Below, piece by piece: positions 41,765 through 52,700 of a stretch of 60,093 nucleotides of DNA (position 1 is its first letter; each line of letters opens with the position of its first letter). This stretch comes from Flavobacterium sp. (GTDB lineage: Bacteria; Bacteroidota; Bacteroidia; Flavobacteriales; Flavobacteriaceae). A program made the position numbers and the translations under genes. The stretch is from assembly GCF_029945805.1 (NCBI RefSeq), contig NZ_JAQSDH010000007.1, positions 1 to 60,093 of the forward strand, written 5' to 3'. The notes under the pieces were generated by a model. It searched no databases. It was not told the DNA's origin and saw only the letters and a program-made list of their open reading frames with translations.

Positions 41765-43690
41765 ATGAATAATAAATTCCACTTTCTTCACATGGTGATT
41801 GTATTTTTATCATGTGCTGGCATTACAAATGCCCAAACCCCACTAATCGGACCAAACCAGATCATCTGCAATTCGATTCAACCTGCAGATATTGTACTAA
41901 GCGGTACTGCTGCTGAAGTTATTAAATGGCAAAAGGCCGCAAACAGTTCTTTTACCGATCCAATTGATATCCCTAATACCACAACAATCCTAACCGGCGC
42001 CAGTATAGGAAGCCTAACTGAAACAACCTGGTTTCGACCTGTGCTTGATACAGACTATCCGGACATGCAACCGGCAAAAGTGGAAGTAGGCACAGTAACC
42101 CGTTGGAATGGAACTGCCTGGGATAACGAACTGCCCGATACTAGTACCACTGCAGTTTTTACAGGAAACTATTCATCTACAGCATCGGTTGATGCATGCA
42201 AAGTAATAATTGTCAACGATGCACAGGTCATAATTAATACCAACCATACCCTGACTGTTCAAAACAGTGTCGAGGTAACTTCCGGAACGTTACTTTTTGA
42301 AAGCAATGCGAGTCTGGTTCAAATTAGCAATGCCCTAAATTCTGGCAACATCACTTACAAGAGAAATACTGTGATGCGTAAATACGATTATACGTATTGG
42401 TCATCTCCTGTCGCCTCAGTAGCACTGAACCTATTCTCACCTTTAACCTCACCTAGCACGTTTTATTGGTGGAATGCGTATGGCACTCCTAGCTTCGGTT
42501 GGACTAACTTGTCAGCAGCATCAATAATGGATCCAGCAAAAGGGTACATTATTCGTGGACCAGAAACGTTTTCTACTACGACTTTAACATCTTGGACCGG
42601 AGAATTTACTGGTGTTCCAAATAATGGAGATTATCCTATTGATGTTTATTCCAATGAGAGTACTGCTTTTAATTTATTAGGAAATCCATATCCTAGCGCC
42701 ATTAGTGCTGATGAATTTATGGATGAAAATACCGCTACTATGGGTGAGTTTGGAACAACTTTCTATTTCTGGACGCATAACACTCCCATTACTGATAATA
42801 ATTATGCTTATAGTGATTATGCGGCTTACAACAAAACCGGAGGAATAATGGTCGCAGAAGGAGCAAACAATAACATTCCCAGTGGAAATATTGCAGCTGG
42901 ACAGGGCTTTATGGTAAAAGCTATTACTACAGGTGTAGCTACTTTCACTAATCAAATGCGTATTACCGGAAACAATGAACAGTTTTACAGACAAAATATA
43001 AATGCAACACCAACTACAGAAAAACACAGACTGTGGCTTGATTTTAAAAATGAACAAGGTCAGTTTAAGGAAATCCTGGTGGGGTATATAACCAATGCAA
43101 CAAATAATTATGAGGACGGCTTTGATGGTCCAATTGCAGAAGCAGGAAATCCGGTAAGTTTTTATTCTGTAAATACTACAAATAAACTATCTATTCAAGG
43201 AAGAGCCTTGCCTTTTAATGCTAATGATGAAGTACCGTTAGGATATAAAACCAATACTGCTTCAACCTATACTATTACATTATCGCACTTTGATGGTTTG
43301 TTTACGCAGCAGGCAGTCTATCTGGAAGACACTTTATTGCAAGTTTTTCACAACCTGAGAGACTCTCCTTATTCTTTTTCAACCCTGGCAGGAACATTTG
43401 ATACGCGTTTTGTACTACGTTACAACAATTCCACTTTAGGAGTCAATCATGATGTTTTAAATGCCGATGCTATCTTGATTTATAAAGAGCAACAGCAAAT
43501 CGTGATCAATACGGGAGTTGTTCCTATGTCTGGAGTTACTGTATTTGACAGCGCGGGTCGTCTATTATTGCATAAAGAAGCTATCAATTTGACAGAATTC
43601 AAATTTAATACCATAGTTACAAACGGACTCTTAGTGGTTCAAGTAAAAACTATCGATAATCAAATCATTTCAAAAAAGATTATTCAATAG
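41765..43690 (+). CDS. Secreted protein with T9SS type C sorting module
   Basis: The 641-residue protein has a signal peptide (MVIVFLSCAGITNAQ) and a short Ig-like start (LIGPNQIICNSIQPADIVLSG). The type C module follows: YDYTYWSSPVASVALNLFSP, GVPNNGDYPID, NLLGNPYPSAISADEF, RLWLDFKNEQGQFKEILVGY, LSHFDGLFTQ and the end VISKKIIQ. It is the most divergent of the five copies here; for example, it has an insertion of GNPVSFYSVNTTNK before IQGRALPF. Export through T9SS to the cell surface is expected. It ends at a strong 14-bp hairpin terminator. Confidence 0.87.
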   Translation: MNNKFHFLHMVIVFLSCAGITNAQTPLIGPNQIICNSIQPADIVLSGTAAEVIKWQKAANSSFTDPIDIPNTTTILTGASIGSLTETTWFRPVLDTDYPDMQPAKVEVGTVTRWNGTAWDNELPDTSTTAVFTGNYSSTASVDACKVIIVNDAQVIINTNHTLTVQNSVEVTSGTLLFESNASLVQISNALNSGNITYKRNTVMRKYDYTYWSSPVASVALNLFSPLTSPSTFYWWNAYGTPSFGWTNLSAASIMDPAKGYIIRGPETFSTTTLTSWTGEFTGVPNNGDYPIDVYSNESTAFNLLGNPYPSAISADEFMDENTATMGEFGTTFYFWTHNTPITDNNYAYSDYAAYNKTGGIMVAEGANNNIPSGNIAAGQGFMVKAITTGVATFTNQMRITGNNEQFYRQNINATPTTEKHRLWLDFKNEQGQFKEILVGYITNATNNYEDGFDGPIAEAGNPVSFYSVNTTNKLSIQGRALPFNANDEVPLGYKTNTASTYTITLSHFDGLFTQQAVYLEDTLLQVFHNLRDSPYSFSTLAGTFDTRFVLRYNNSTLGVNHDVLNADAILIYKEQQQIVINTGVVPMSGVTVFDSAGRLLLHKEAINLTEFKFNTIVTNGLLVVQVKTIDNQIISKKIIQ

Positions 43691-43712
43691 AAGAGTTGTA
43701 GAGTTCATTTAT

Positions 43713-43757
43713 ACTACCCCTGACAGGCTTTAAAATCTGTCAGGGGTAGTCTTTTTC
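43713..43757 (+). terminator. Rho-independent terminator
   Basis: A perfect 14-bp stem (ACTACCCCTGACAG with its complement at 43737-43750) and 10-base loop, followed by CTTTTTCT. It lies 22 bases after the T9SS gene. Confidence 0.9.
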
Positions 43758-43840
43758 TCTGAACGAAGATTACAATAAATTCGGTGCGTATTGATGGAAA
43801 TGAAATCAGTCATCTAGCACCATACAAAAAACAAAAATAG

Positions 43841-44062
43841 TACCCCATAAAAAGTACAGACAACGGAGCTGGTTTTGAGGAAAAATACACTACAAAAATC
43901 TTTGAACCTTTCAAGCGTTTAAATGGTAGAATAGAATATTCAGGAACAGGAATACGTCTTTCTATTGTTAAAAAAAATATAACCAACCACGATAGTTTTA
44001 TTGTAGCAGAAAGCAAGTTGGGCATTGGTACAATATTTACTATTTATTTACCAGTGTCATAA
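43841..44062 (+). pseudogene. Relic of a histidine kinase ATPase domain
   Basis: The frame 43841-44062 has no start codon but encodes DNGAGFEEKYTTKIFEPFKR, then SGTGIRLSIVKK and ESKLGIGTIFTIYLP, ending at TAA. These are the G1/F/G2 motifs and last strand of a HATPase_c domain, with the G2 box decayed (GIRLS for GIGLS). Upstream, in-frame stops separate it from a further trace (VRIDGNEISHL, about 43783-43815). It is what remains of a third PAS-kinase gene of the same type. Confidence 0.75.
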
Positions 44063-44235
44063 CAAAAACTACGTGGTAGTAATTATTTAAATGATACGTT
44101 TTATTAGCAATGGAATCGAAAGTTTAAATCGAATCTTGCAATGCGATCTAGCTAAAAATAAAGAATCCGTAACAAAATTACTATTCAAATAAATAGCTAT
44201 CGGTAGTAATTCATCATGCATTCGCAATTATTTAT

Positions 44236-44243
44236 TAAATTTG
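44236..44243 (+). promoter_or_regulatory. Putative -7 promoter box of the split kinase
   Basis: TAAATTTG matches TAnnTTTG, about 100 bases before the ATG at 44345. Confidence 0.4.
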
Positions 44244-44344
44244 CACTTACAAACGCTATTAAATCCTTTCCCACGCTGATAAGATTAAGTTTATCATAGA
44301 AATATAATAAACCCAAAAGTATTAGTTACAATACAAACCCAAAC

Positions 44345-44767
44345 ATGAACCATTCTCAGTTGACAAATATTTTACTTGATCAAAGCAAAGATCTTTTTTG
44401 GATGGTTAATCTTGACTTCCAATTGGTTTATGCCAATAAAACTTACCTCACCTTAATGAAAGAAATCACTGGGGTGGAAAAGAAGTTAAACGACTCGGTC
44501 TTGGTCGAAGGATTTGGTGATGGTTCGATAGAAAAATGGAAGTCGTATTATAGCAGTGCATTTACAGGTGAGTATATTGAAATAGAAACTAAGTTCTTTC
44601 ATCCGCAATCCAATGAAATTCAACATAGCCAGGTTACTTTTACTCCGTTAATCGATGACGATAATAAGCTTTTTGCAGTAGCTTGCCAATCAAAAGATAT
44701 TACACAAATAGTAAAACAAAGATCTGAAGCCAACCAATTAATCGATTCTCCTTTAGATGTTTTTTGA
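44345..44767 (+). CDS. N-terminal part of a giant PAS kinase, cut by an in-frame TGA
   Basis: The 140 residues form one PAS domain (LDQSKDLFWMVNLDFQLVYA, QVTFTPLIDDDNKLFAVACQ, SKDIT) plus the first strand of a second (LIDSPLDVF). Translation then meets TGA at 44765-44767. The same frame continues without another stop to 48973. The next codons ([15 protein letters not shown]) complete the interrupted PAS strand, so this and the following CDS were one gene of 1543 codons. In the related kinase at 30704 the matching place reads LDIICTGDELGNF, so the TGA most simply replaces a Cys codon. Confidence 0.8.
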   Translation: MNHSQLTNILLDQSKDLFWMVNLDFQLVYANKTYLTLMKEITGVEKKLNDSVLVEGFGDGSIEKWKSYYSSAFTGEYIEIETKFFHPQSNEIQHSQVTFTPLIDDDNKLFAVACQSKDITQIVKQRSEANQLIDSPLDVF

Positions 44768-44791
44768 ACTGTTGATGAACAAGGCAGTTTT

Positions 44792-47700
44792 GTGTATGTG
44801 AGTGCAGCTTCTTTTAGTCATTGGGGATATACTCCCGAGGAGCTTATTGGCACTTCTTTCAGGGATTTGCTCTTTGAAGCGGATAAACCAAAAACGAACG
44901 AAATAATTGATGCTATTAATAGCGGCCAAGAAATTAATTCGTTTGTAAATAGATATAAGAAAAAAGATGGTAGCATTGCCTATAATCTATGGTCGGCAAG
45001 GTGGGATGCTAACACAAAATTAAGGTATGCTGTAGCGAAAGATTACAAGGAAAAAATTGAACAGGACGAAATAGTACAACGAAGCGAGCAACGTTTTAAA
45101 GCCTTGGTTCAAGAGGGGTCTGACCTCATAGCAATATTAGACGCAGACGGTAATTATATGTATGTCAGTCCAACAAGTATTTCTGTTCTGGGGATGAAAC
45201 CCGAAGAATTTATTGGAAGAAGTCCATTTGAATTCATCCATCCCGATGATGTAGAAAAAGTTTTAGCTAGTATACAAAAAATAGTTACTGAAAATAAAGT
45301 CGTGGTGGACACTTTTCGTTTTCAAAATCATAAAAAAGAATGGCGATGGATGGAAACTGTACTAACAAATATGCTGGGTAATCCTGCAGTGAATGGTATC
45401 GTCGCCAATTCAAGAGACATTACTGAAAAAATTGAGGAACAGCATAAGCTAAAATTGCTCGAGAGGGTTATTACCAATACTACTGACGCTATTTTAATTA
45501 CCGAAGCAGAACCGTTTGAAGAACCGGGTAATAAAATCATCTATGTTAATGAGGCTTTTACAAAATTGACTGGTTATTCGGCAGAAGAGGTCATCGGTAA
45601 AACACCGCGAATACTGCAAGGACCAAATTCTAACAAAGAAGAATTAGCAGCGCTTGGCCGCAAAATGAGGAACTGGGAGACTTGCGAATTAACCACCATC
45701 AATTATAAAAAAAGTGGCGAGGAATTCTGGATTAACTTTAAGCTGACTCCCGTTGCAGATGAAAAAGGCTGTTACACTCACTGGATATCAATTGAGCGGG
45801 ATGTGACAGAACAAAAAAATAAAGAATTAGAAAATGAATTGCTGGCTCTAATCAGTATAAACTTTAATGAAGAAAATGAGCTAATTAATGCTTCAAAAAA
45901 GCTGTGTAAATCAATCAGTGAATTCGGAAAATTTGATTGGGTTGAGGTATGGATTCCAAATCTTGAAAAAAGCCATATGCAATTGTTTAGCCAGTATGTA
46001 GCTGCTCCTGAAGATGAAAAATTTTATGACTACAGCAGCGATCTTACTACAATTCCGATAGATGAGGGATTAGCGGGCAAAGTTTGGGCTCAACAGGAAC
46101 AGATCCTGTGTCCTGACATTCAAAATTACAATGATTTTGTCAGAAAAAATGCGGCAAAAAAAATAGGTTTAATAGCTGTACTTGGCATACCAATAATTTC
46201 CGATGGCGATGTAATAGGCGTTCTAAAGATTGGGACAAAGCAAAGTGGCAATTATTTGAACAATTACACGCAACTATTTAAAAATATTGAAGGATTTATC
46301 GGTTCTGAATTCAACCGGAAAAAGCTTGAAAATGACTTGACTCAGTTGTTCGATACAATTCCGGATATCCTTTGCCTATTAGATTTTGAAGGCAGGTTTT
46401 TGAAGATTAACAATGCTGGTTGTAAATTACTTCGTTATACCGAAGAAGAAATCCTTTACCATAGTTTCGACCAATTTATTCATCCTGATGATAAAAATAT
46501 TTCTTTTAGTGAAGTGTTGCAATCACAGCATGGAGAAAACACCTCCCAATTTGAGAATCGCTACCTCACTAAAGATGGTGAAATCATCTGGCTGAGTTGG
46601 TATTGTAATCCCTCTTTTGAAGAGGGTCTAATCTATGCCACCGCCAAAAATATAACAGAAGAAAAGAAACTCCGCGAGCTAAACAAGCAAGCCGGGGCTT
46701 TGGCCAAAATTGGAAGCTGGGAAGTGGATTTAATCAACGCAACGAACTATTGGTCTGAAATTACACACCAGCTGCACGAAACAGACCCTAAATCGTTCTT
46801 TCCTGATTTAGCGGAAAGCCTAAAGTTTTACCGAGACGATTTCCGGCCTATGATTAATGCCATGATTGAAAAAAGTAGCACTACTGGGGAAGCTATTGAT
46901 TTTGAAGCAGTACTAGTAACCGCAAATAATAAGGAACGTTGGGTAAGAGTAATTGGCAATGCAGAAATTGTAGAGGGGCATTGCAAGCGCATTTACGGCA
47001 GTTTTCAAGATATCCATGAACGAAAAGAAGCGGAGAACAGATTGGCGGAAAGCGAAAACAGGTTTCGTACCATTTTAGAAGCGGAACCAGAATGTATAAA
47101 ATTATTAGATTCAACTGGCGAAGTATTGATGATGAACCCTGCTGGCTTAGCCATGATTGGGGCAGATACTAAAAAACAGGTTATAGGCAAATCTGTTCTT
47201 GGAATTCTTTTACCCGAACATCGAGCAGCGTTTTCAGAACTTACAAAAAAAGTTTTTAATGACGAACCTGGAAAACTTGTATTTGAAATAGAAGGATTCA
47301 AAGGAACGCGACGCTGGCTAGAGACTCATGCTGTTCCGTTGAAAAATGAGCAGGGCAAAATTATTTCATTATTGGGAGTAACAAGGGATATTACAGAACG
47401 TAAAATAGCTGAAGAAAAACTGGTTCATAGCGAACAAAAATACCGCCTACTTGCGCTTGAGTTACAATTGCAACAACTCCATCTTACAAACGCACAGCAG
47501 GTCGCCAAAATAGGAAGCTGGGAAACAAATTTGTCTGACTTAAAGTTAACTTGGTCTGATGAAACCTACCGTATTTTTGGAACGGATATAAAAAGTTTTG
47601 AACCTACTCATGAGAAATTCTTGAATCTTGTTCATCCACTTGATAGAGATAGTGTAGATAAAGCTTTCGCAGATTCAACAAAGTCTACTAATCATTCTCA

Positions 47701-48973
47701 AAACCTGATTGAACACCGCATAGTAACAGCAGACGGAGTGGTTAAAGTGGTAGAAGAACGCTGGAAAATAACTTATAACGATAATGGCGAGCCAATGTTA
47801 GCACTAGGCATTTGTCAGGATGTTACAGAACGCAAAAAGGCGGAAGAAAGCATCCTCCAATCCAACGAACGTTTTGAAAAAGTCACCGAAGCGACAAATG
47901 ATGTTATTTGGGATTGGGACATAGAGAACAAAACCTATTATCGCTCCAAAGCGATTAAACGGTTTTTTGGAAAAAAATATTCGGGAGTATTTCCTGATAC
48001 CGATTTATGGAGCACAGAACATTTTCATTCCGAAGACCTTATTAAAATTAAGGACAGTTTTTTTGAGGCAATTGAAAACCCCGCAACTACACGTTGGGAA
48101 TTGGAATACCGAGTAATTAATAAACAAGGGAAAACGATTTATGTTATAGACCGAGCAATAATAATCAGAAACAAGCAAGCAAAAGCAATACGTGTGGTTG
48201 GTGCTATGACTGATATATCTGAGCAAAAACAGATGACCGTTCAATTAAGCGAACTTAATCAGTTACTTCAACAACATACTTTTGAACTGCAACGCTCCAA
48301 TCAAGAATTAGAACAATTTGCTTTTGTTGCTTCACATGATTTACAAGAACCGCTGCGAATGGTTTCTAGCTTCATGGAATTATTGAAACGAAAATATGGA
48401 GATGTGATTGATGAAAAAGGACACCAGTACATTCATTTTGCTACGGATGGTGCCAAAAGGATGAAACAAATTATTCTCGATTTGTTAGACTATTCCAGAG
48501 CAGGAAAATCTACAGATGGAAAAGAAGAAGTGGAAATGAGCGAGGTCTTATCTGAATTTAAGCAGTTACGAAGAAAACTCATTTTAGAAAAAAAAGCTAT
48601 AATTACATCAAAGGAACTACCAACACTAAACACTTATAAAGCAGCTATTACCCAGATATTGCATTGTTTGTTAGACAATGCACTCAAGTATGCAAAAGAG
48701 GATACCCCTCCAATAGTTGATATTGTCGTGGCAGAAAATAAAAAAGAATGGAAATTTTCTATAAAAGACAATGGGATTGGAATTAACCCTCAATTCTTTT
48801 CTAAAATATTCATTATTTTTCAAAGATTGCATAACAAGGATGACTATCCCGGCACAGGAATAGGACTTTCTATTGCCAAAAGACAAGTTGAATTTTTAGG
48901 AGGACAAATTTGGCTAGACTCTACTGTTGGTGAAGGCACTACATTTTATTTTACAATCCCTAAAACTACGTAA
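44792..48973 (+). CDS. Multi-PAS/GAF sensor histidine kinase (C-terminal part of split gene)
   Basis: From a possible GTG restart at 44792 this frame encodes 1393 residues. In order there are PAS domains, a LOV-like PAS (GKTPRILQG, no Cys), a GAF domain (about residues 350-505; [27 protein letters not shown]) and five further PAS domains. HisKA has His1182 ([12 protein letters not shown]), and the ATPase has DNGIGI and [10 protein letters not shown]. It lacks membrane segments. If no readthrough or restart occurs, the kinase would not be made. The kinase core is fully conserved, which argues that the break is recent, or that the part is still expressed. A Rcp1-like receiver follows. Confidence 0.85.
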   Translation: MYVSAASFSHWGYTPEELIGTSFRDLLFEADKPKTNEIIDAINSGQEINSFVNRYKKKDGSIAYNLWSARWDANTKLRYAVAKDYKEKIEQDEIVQRSEQRFKALVQEGSDLIAILDADGNYMYVSPTSISVLGMKPEEFIGRSPFEFIHPDDVEKVLASIQKIVTENKVVVDTFRFQNHKKEWRWMETVLTNMLGNPAVNGIVANSRDITEKIEEQHKLKLLERVITNTTDAILITEAEPFEEPGNKIIYVNEAFTKLTGYSAEEVIGKTPRILQGPNSNKEELAALGRKMRNWETCELTTINYKKSGEEFWINFKLTPVADEKGCYTHWISIERDVTEQKNKELENELLALISINFNEENELINASKKLCKSISEFGKFDWVEVWIPNLEKSHMQLFSQYVAAPEDEKFYDYSSDLTTIPIDEGLAGKVWAQQEQILCPDIQNYNDFVRKNAAKKIGLIAVLGIPIISDGDVIGVLKIGTKQSGNYLNNYTQLFKNIEGFIGSEFNRKKLENDLTQLFDTIPDILCLLDFEGRFLKINNAGCKLLRYTEEEILYHSFDQFIHPDDKNISFSEVLQSQHGENTSQFENRYLTKDGEIIWLSWYCNPSFEEGLIYATAKNITEEKKLRELNKQAGALAKIGSWEVDLINATNYWSEITHQLHETDPKSFFPDLAESLKFYRDDFRPMINAMIEKSSTTGEAIDFEAVLVTANNKERWVRVIGNAEIVEGHCKRIYGSFQDIHERKEAENRLAESENRFRTILEAEPECIKLLDSTGEVLMMNPAGLAMIGADTKKQVIGKSVLGILLPEHRAAFSELTKKVFNDEPGKLVFEIEGFKGTRRWLETHAVPLKNEQGKIISLLGVTRDITERKIAEEKLVHSEQKYRLLALELQLQQLHLTNAQQVAKIGSWETNLSDLKLTWSDETYRIFGTDIKSFEPTHEKFLNLVHPLDRDSVDKAFADSTKSTNHSQNLIEHRIVTADGVVKVVEERWKITYNDNGEPMLALGICQDVTERKKAEESILQSNERFEKVTEATNDVIWDWDIENKTYYRSKAIKRFFGKKYSGVFPDTDLWSTEHFHSEDLIKIKDSFFEAIENPATTRWELEYRVINKQGKTIYVIDRAIIIRNKQAKAIRVVGAMTDISEQKQMTVQLSELNQLLQQHTFELQRSNQELEQFAFVASHDLQEPLRMVSSFMELLKRKYGDVIDEKGHQYIHFATDGAKRMKQIILDLLDYSRAGKSTDGKEEVEMSEVLSEFKQLRRKLILEKKAIITSKELPTLNTYKAAITQILHCLLDNALKYAKEDTPPIVDIVVAENKKEWKFSIKDNGIGINPQFFSKIFIIFQRLHNKDDYPGTGIGLSIAKRQVEFLGGQIWLDSTVGEGTTFYFTIPKTT

Positions 48974-48998
48974 CTTGAACAATAAAAAAATAGAACTC

Positions 48999-49415
48999 AT
49001 GCACATCCTCTTAGTCGAAGACAATGAAGGGGATATTATACTCACAAAAGAAGCTTTTGAAGAATGTAAAGTAAAAATACAAATCAGCATCGCAAAAAAC
49101 GGACAGGAAGCACTTGATTTTTTGTTTAAAAGAGGCCAATTTTCCATGTCAAAAAAACCAGATCTTATCCTTTTGGATATAAACATCCCAATATTTAATG
49201 GACATGAGGTGTTGAAACAGATTAAGTCCGATTCAATTCTTAAAAAAATCCCAGTTATTATGCTCACCACATCATCCAGTCAAAAAGACATAGATGAAGC
49301 TTACGAAAACTACTGCAACAGCTACATAAAAAAACCGCTAGAAATCAGTGAATTTTTAACCACAATACTCAAAATTGAAGAGTTTTGGTTGCAACTAACT
49401 ACACTCTCTAATTAA
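48999..49415 (+). CDS. Single-domain response regulator, Rcp1-like
   Basis: The 138-residue receiver has LLVEDNEGDIILT, phospho-acceptor Asp60 (LILLDINIPIFNG), TTSSSQKD and IKKPLEI with the conserved Lys. It closely resembles the receiver at 34147, so the two kinase-receiver pairs are paralogous. I place the start at the ATG at 48999. A TTG at 48975, one base after the kinase stop, is also possible, while the GTG at 48927 would overlap the kinase by 47 bases. It is the likely partner of the split kinase. Confidence 0.9.
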   Translation: MHILLVEDNEGDIILTKEAFEECKVKIQISIAKNGQEALDFLFKRGQFSMSKKPDLILLDINIPIFNGHEVLKQIKSDSILKKIPVIMLTTSSSQKDIDEAYENYCNSYIKKPLEISEFLTTILKIEEFWLQLTTLSN

Positions 49416-49451
49416 TTTGAAAAAATAAATATGTTTTTGTAATAACACTTT

Positions 49452-49601
49452 ATGAAAATTAGAATTTATAAAAATAAATATGAGTTTTTTAAAGATATTG
49501 CCGTTGCGGTTTTAAACAAATTAGCAACTCCACAAAGAACTCCTTTTGCGAATAAAGGAATAGTAAAGCTAAACACAGCAACAAAAGCTATTACAATCTA
49601 A
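49452..49601 (+). CDS. Doubtful small ORF
   Basis: An ATG-to-TAA frame of 49 codons encodes a Lys/Ile/Ala-rich peptide (KIRIYKNKYEFFKDIAVAVL near its start) lacking a signal peptide. It matches nothing I recognise. It lies 37 bases after the receiver gene and may be chance or a gene fragment. Confidence 0.2.
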   Translation: MKIRIYKNKYEFFKDIAVAVLNKLATPQRTPFANKGIVKLNTATKAITI

Positions 49602-49689
49602 TTTAAAGCCACAGGAAAGGCATAGCTACTGTATGAAAAGTGTATAAAAAAGCATTTATGTCAAATAGACTAAATTAGTCTAGTACATG

Positions 49690-49727
49690 ACACAAAAAAA
49701 AATCCCAACTTCCGTTGGGATCTTAAC
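49690..49727 (-). terminator. Rho-independent terminator of the giant surface protein
   Basis: On the minus strand GATCCCAAC and GTTGGGATT form a stem with loop GGAA, followed by a long T-run. Confidence 0.85.
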
Positions 49728-49752
49728 TAAATAAAAATATAGAAAAACTTAC

Positions 49753-52700
49753 CTATTCATCTTCTGCCAATTGTGTTTTGACATCAATCTTTTTATCTTT
49801 CTTTAAAGATGTTCTTGAAAACAAAACTTTCTTTGTAACCACGACACCTTGATCTGATGTAATCTGAACTAATAATATCTCTGTTGTGGAATTCAGCCTT
49901 AATAAGGTTTGTGATGCGTCTATTCCTTTTTTCTCCAATAAAAGTTTGCCGCTAATATCAAATATTCTCACACTTGACATGATCACACTTCCTGTATTTA
50001 TAGACAACTCACTTGTTGGCGTTTTGTATATGACAACCTGATTTTCGTTAAAACCAGGAGTAGTAACACCTAATGTTGACGATTGATATACAATTTCAAA
50101 ACGACTTGCAAACGTTCCTGCTGTAGCAGCAAAAGTATATGCACCGGTATTCAAATCATGAATAGTTGTTGTCAAATTATCTTTAAGATATATGGGTTGT
50201 GCACCACCTGTAAACAATCCGTCAACGTGGTCAATAGCAATGGTATAATTACCTGCAGTTGTTGCTTTGAAATTCAAAGGAATACTATCACTAGTATCAA
50301 ATGGCAGTGCTCTACCTTGAATTGCATAAGGCACTTCATTTATTAACGATGTTAAAGCGATATCACCATCATTAATATATTTCCCATCTATAGAAGGGTC
50401 AACACCTTGAGTAGCATTAGTGATATAACCCACCATTGTTTGAGAAAATGCTCCGCTCGCACTAGTGGCATTTAACCAAATTCTATTCCTTTCAATAGCG
50501 TTCACCGAAGTAGTACCTCCGGGTCTGAAAATCTGATTCGCATGATTATTAATTCTCATTGTATTATCAAAATTAATCGTTCCGCTTCCGGTCGCCTTGC
50601 GTTCAACAAAGAATCCCTGTCCGGTTTGGATAACATCATTCGGATCAAAAACCTGAGCTCCTCCATTGGTTACAAAACCTCCCATAGTCCAAGTGCAATA
50701 AGTAGGTACCGACGAATTGTTGGTTTTTCTCCAAAAATATATCGCACCTGTTATGGATGAACTATTATTCGCATTCTCAACAAAAGCTACTGCATTAATT
50801 GGTGATGGATAAGGATTACCTACTAAATTGAATCTATTCCCTGCGCCACCATCAACCAAAGTATAGTCGATATTTCCATTATTTGGAACACCTTTAAAAT
50901 TACCATCCCAAATTGCTGGTGCTGTTGGATGATTCCACGGCATGCGGATTAAATATCCTTTTGCCTGAGTAAACGGTACATTACTGCTATCTGTTCCATT
51001 AACACCATTTGCATCTAAACCTGTCAAGCTAAAACCAACATCTGCATTGTTAAACACATTATTATTAGTTCTATACACATAAAAACGATTTCCGAAAGTA
51101 AATGGAGTAAAGGCATAAAGACCTTGACCTATAACAGGAGAAGACCACAATGCGTAATCTAAACGCATCAAAGCAGAACTATTCCGTTTTACGGTTATGG
51201 CACCTGTGTTTTGATTTGTAGTACCTCCCTGAAGTAAATTAGCATTGCTCTCTAATACAAATTGCGAAGCAGAAGTAGTGTTTATTGCATTAGTAACGGT
51301 TACTGTTCTTCCGGATTGAACGGTTAACGTTCCCGAACCATTTATAGTAATAGTATTAGCTACCGCGTCTGCTGAAGAAATTTGTACAACTTTACCATCA
51401 CCAATGACAACATTGGTAGCAGTAGTTGGCAAAACACCTTCTGCCCAGTTTCCTGTAACATGCCATAAATTATTAATCGTTCCGGTCCAACTTGCTAGCG
51501 GAGAAATAGTAGTAGCCAATTCGATAGCCGAACCACAAGTACCCGTAACATAAGCATAATAAGTACCGGGACCAACTGCATTTGATGTTAGACCAGTTCC
51601 GTATGCTGTTCCTGTTTGATTTGGACCAGAATACCAAGAAACAAGTGCGCCTGTTCCAACAACTCCTGTAGCTGTAATTGTTGTAGTTTGAGTAGGAGCA
51701 ATCGGATTATTTGCTGCTGTTATAGACGTAATTCCTATTGGAGTGTTAACCGTAATAGTAATAGCGCCTGATGTCGCTGGTGAACCTGTTGCACAAGTTG
51801 CAGTAGAGGTCATTACAACAGCTACTGTATTACCGTTTGTTAAAGCTGCATTGCTATAAGTAGCGCTATTGGTCCCAACATTAGTTCCATTCAATTTCCA
51901 TTGGTAACTTGGCGTTCCTCCATTGGTTGGCGTTGCCGTAAACGTTACATTAGTTCCTGAACAAATTGTTGATGATGGTGAAGCGGCTATAGAAACACTC
52001 GCTGCTAAGTTCGGATTAACCGTCATAGTAACCGTATTCGATGTCGATGGTGAACCTGTTGCACAAGTTGCAGTGGATGTCATTACAACAGCTACTGTAC
52101 TACCGTTTGTTAAAGCTGCATTGCTATAAGTAGCGCTATTGGTCCCAACATTAGTTCCATTCAATTTCCATTGGTAACTTGGCGTTCCTCCATTGGTTGG
52201 CGTTGCCGTAAACGTTACATTAGTTCCTGAACAAATTGTTGATGATGGTGAAGCGGCTATAGAAACACTCGCTGCTAAGTTCGGATTAACCGTCATAGTA
52301 ACCGTATTCGATGTCGATGGTGAACCTGTTGCACAAGTTGCAGTGGATGTCATTACAACAGCTACTGTACTACCGTTTGTTAAAGCTGCACTGCTATAAG
52401 TAGCGCTATTGGTCCCAACATTAATTCCATTCAATTTCCATTGGTAACTTGGCGTTCCACCATTTGTAGGTGTTGCCGTAAACGTTACATTAGTTCCTGA
52501 ACATATCGTAGAAGATGGCGATGCTGCTATTGAAACACTCGCTGGTAAATTTGGATTAACCGTCATTGTAACCGTATTCGATGTCGCTGGCGAACCTGTT
52601 GCACATGTTGCTGTTGATGTCATTACAACGGTTACTGTATTACCATTTGTTAATGCCGCATTACTATATGTAGCACTATTAGTTCCAACATTTCCTCCGT

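Noticed and set aside
44765..44767. TGA as a selenocysteine codon
   Set aside because: The position is a Cys in a related kinase, but it is inside an ordinary PAS domain with no known redox role. No selenocysteine gene is in the window, and a nonsense mutation or error is simpler.
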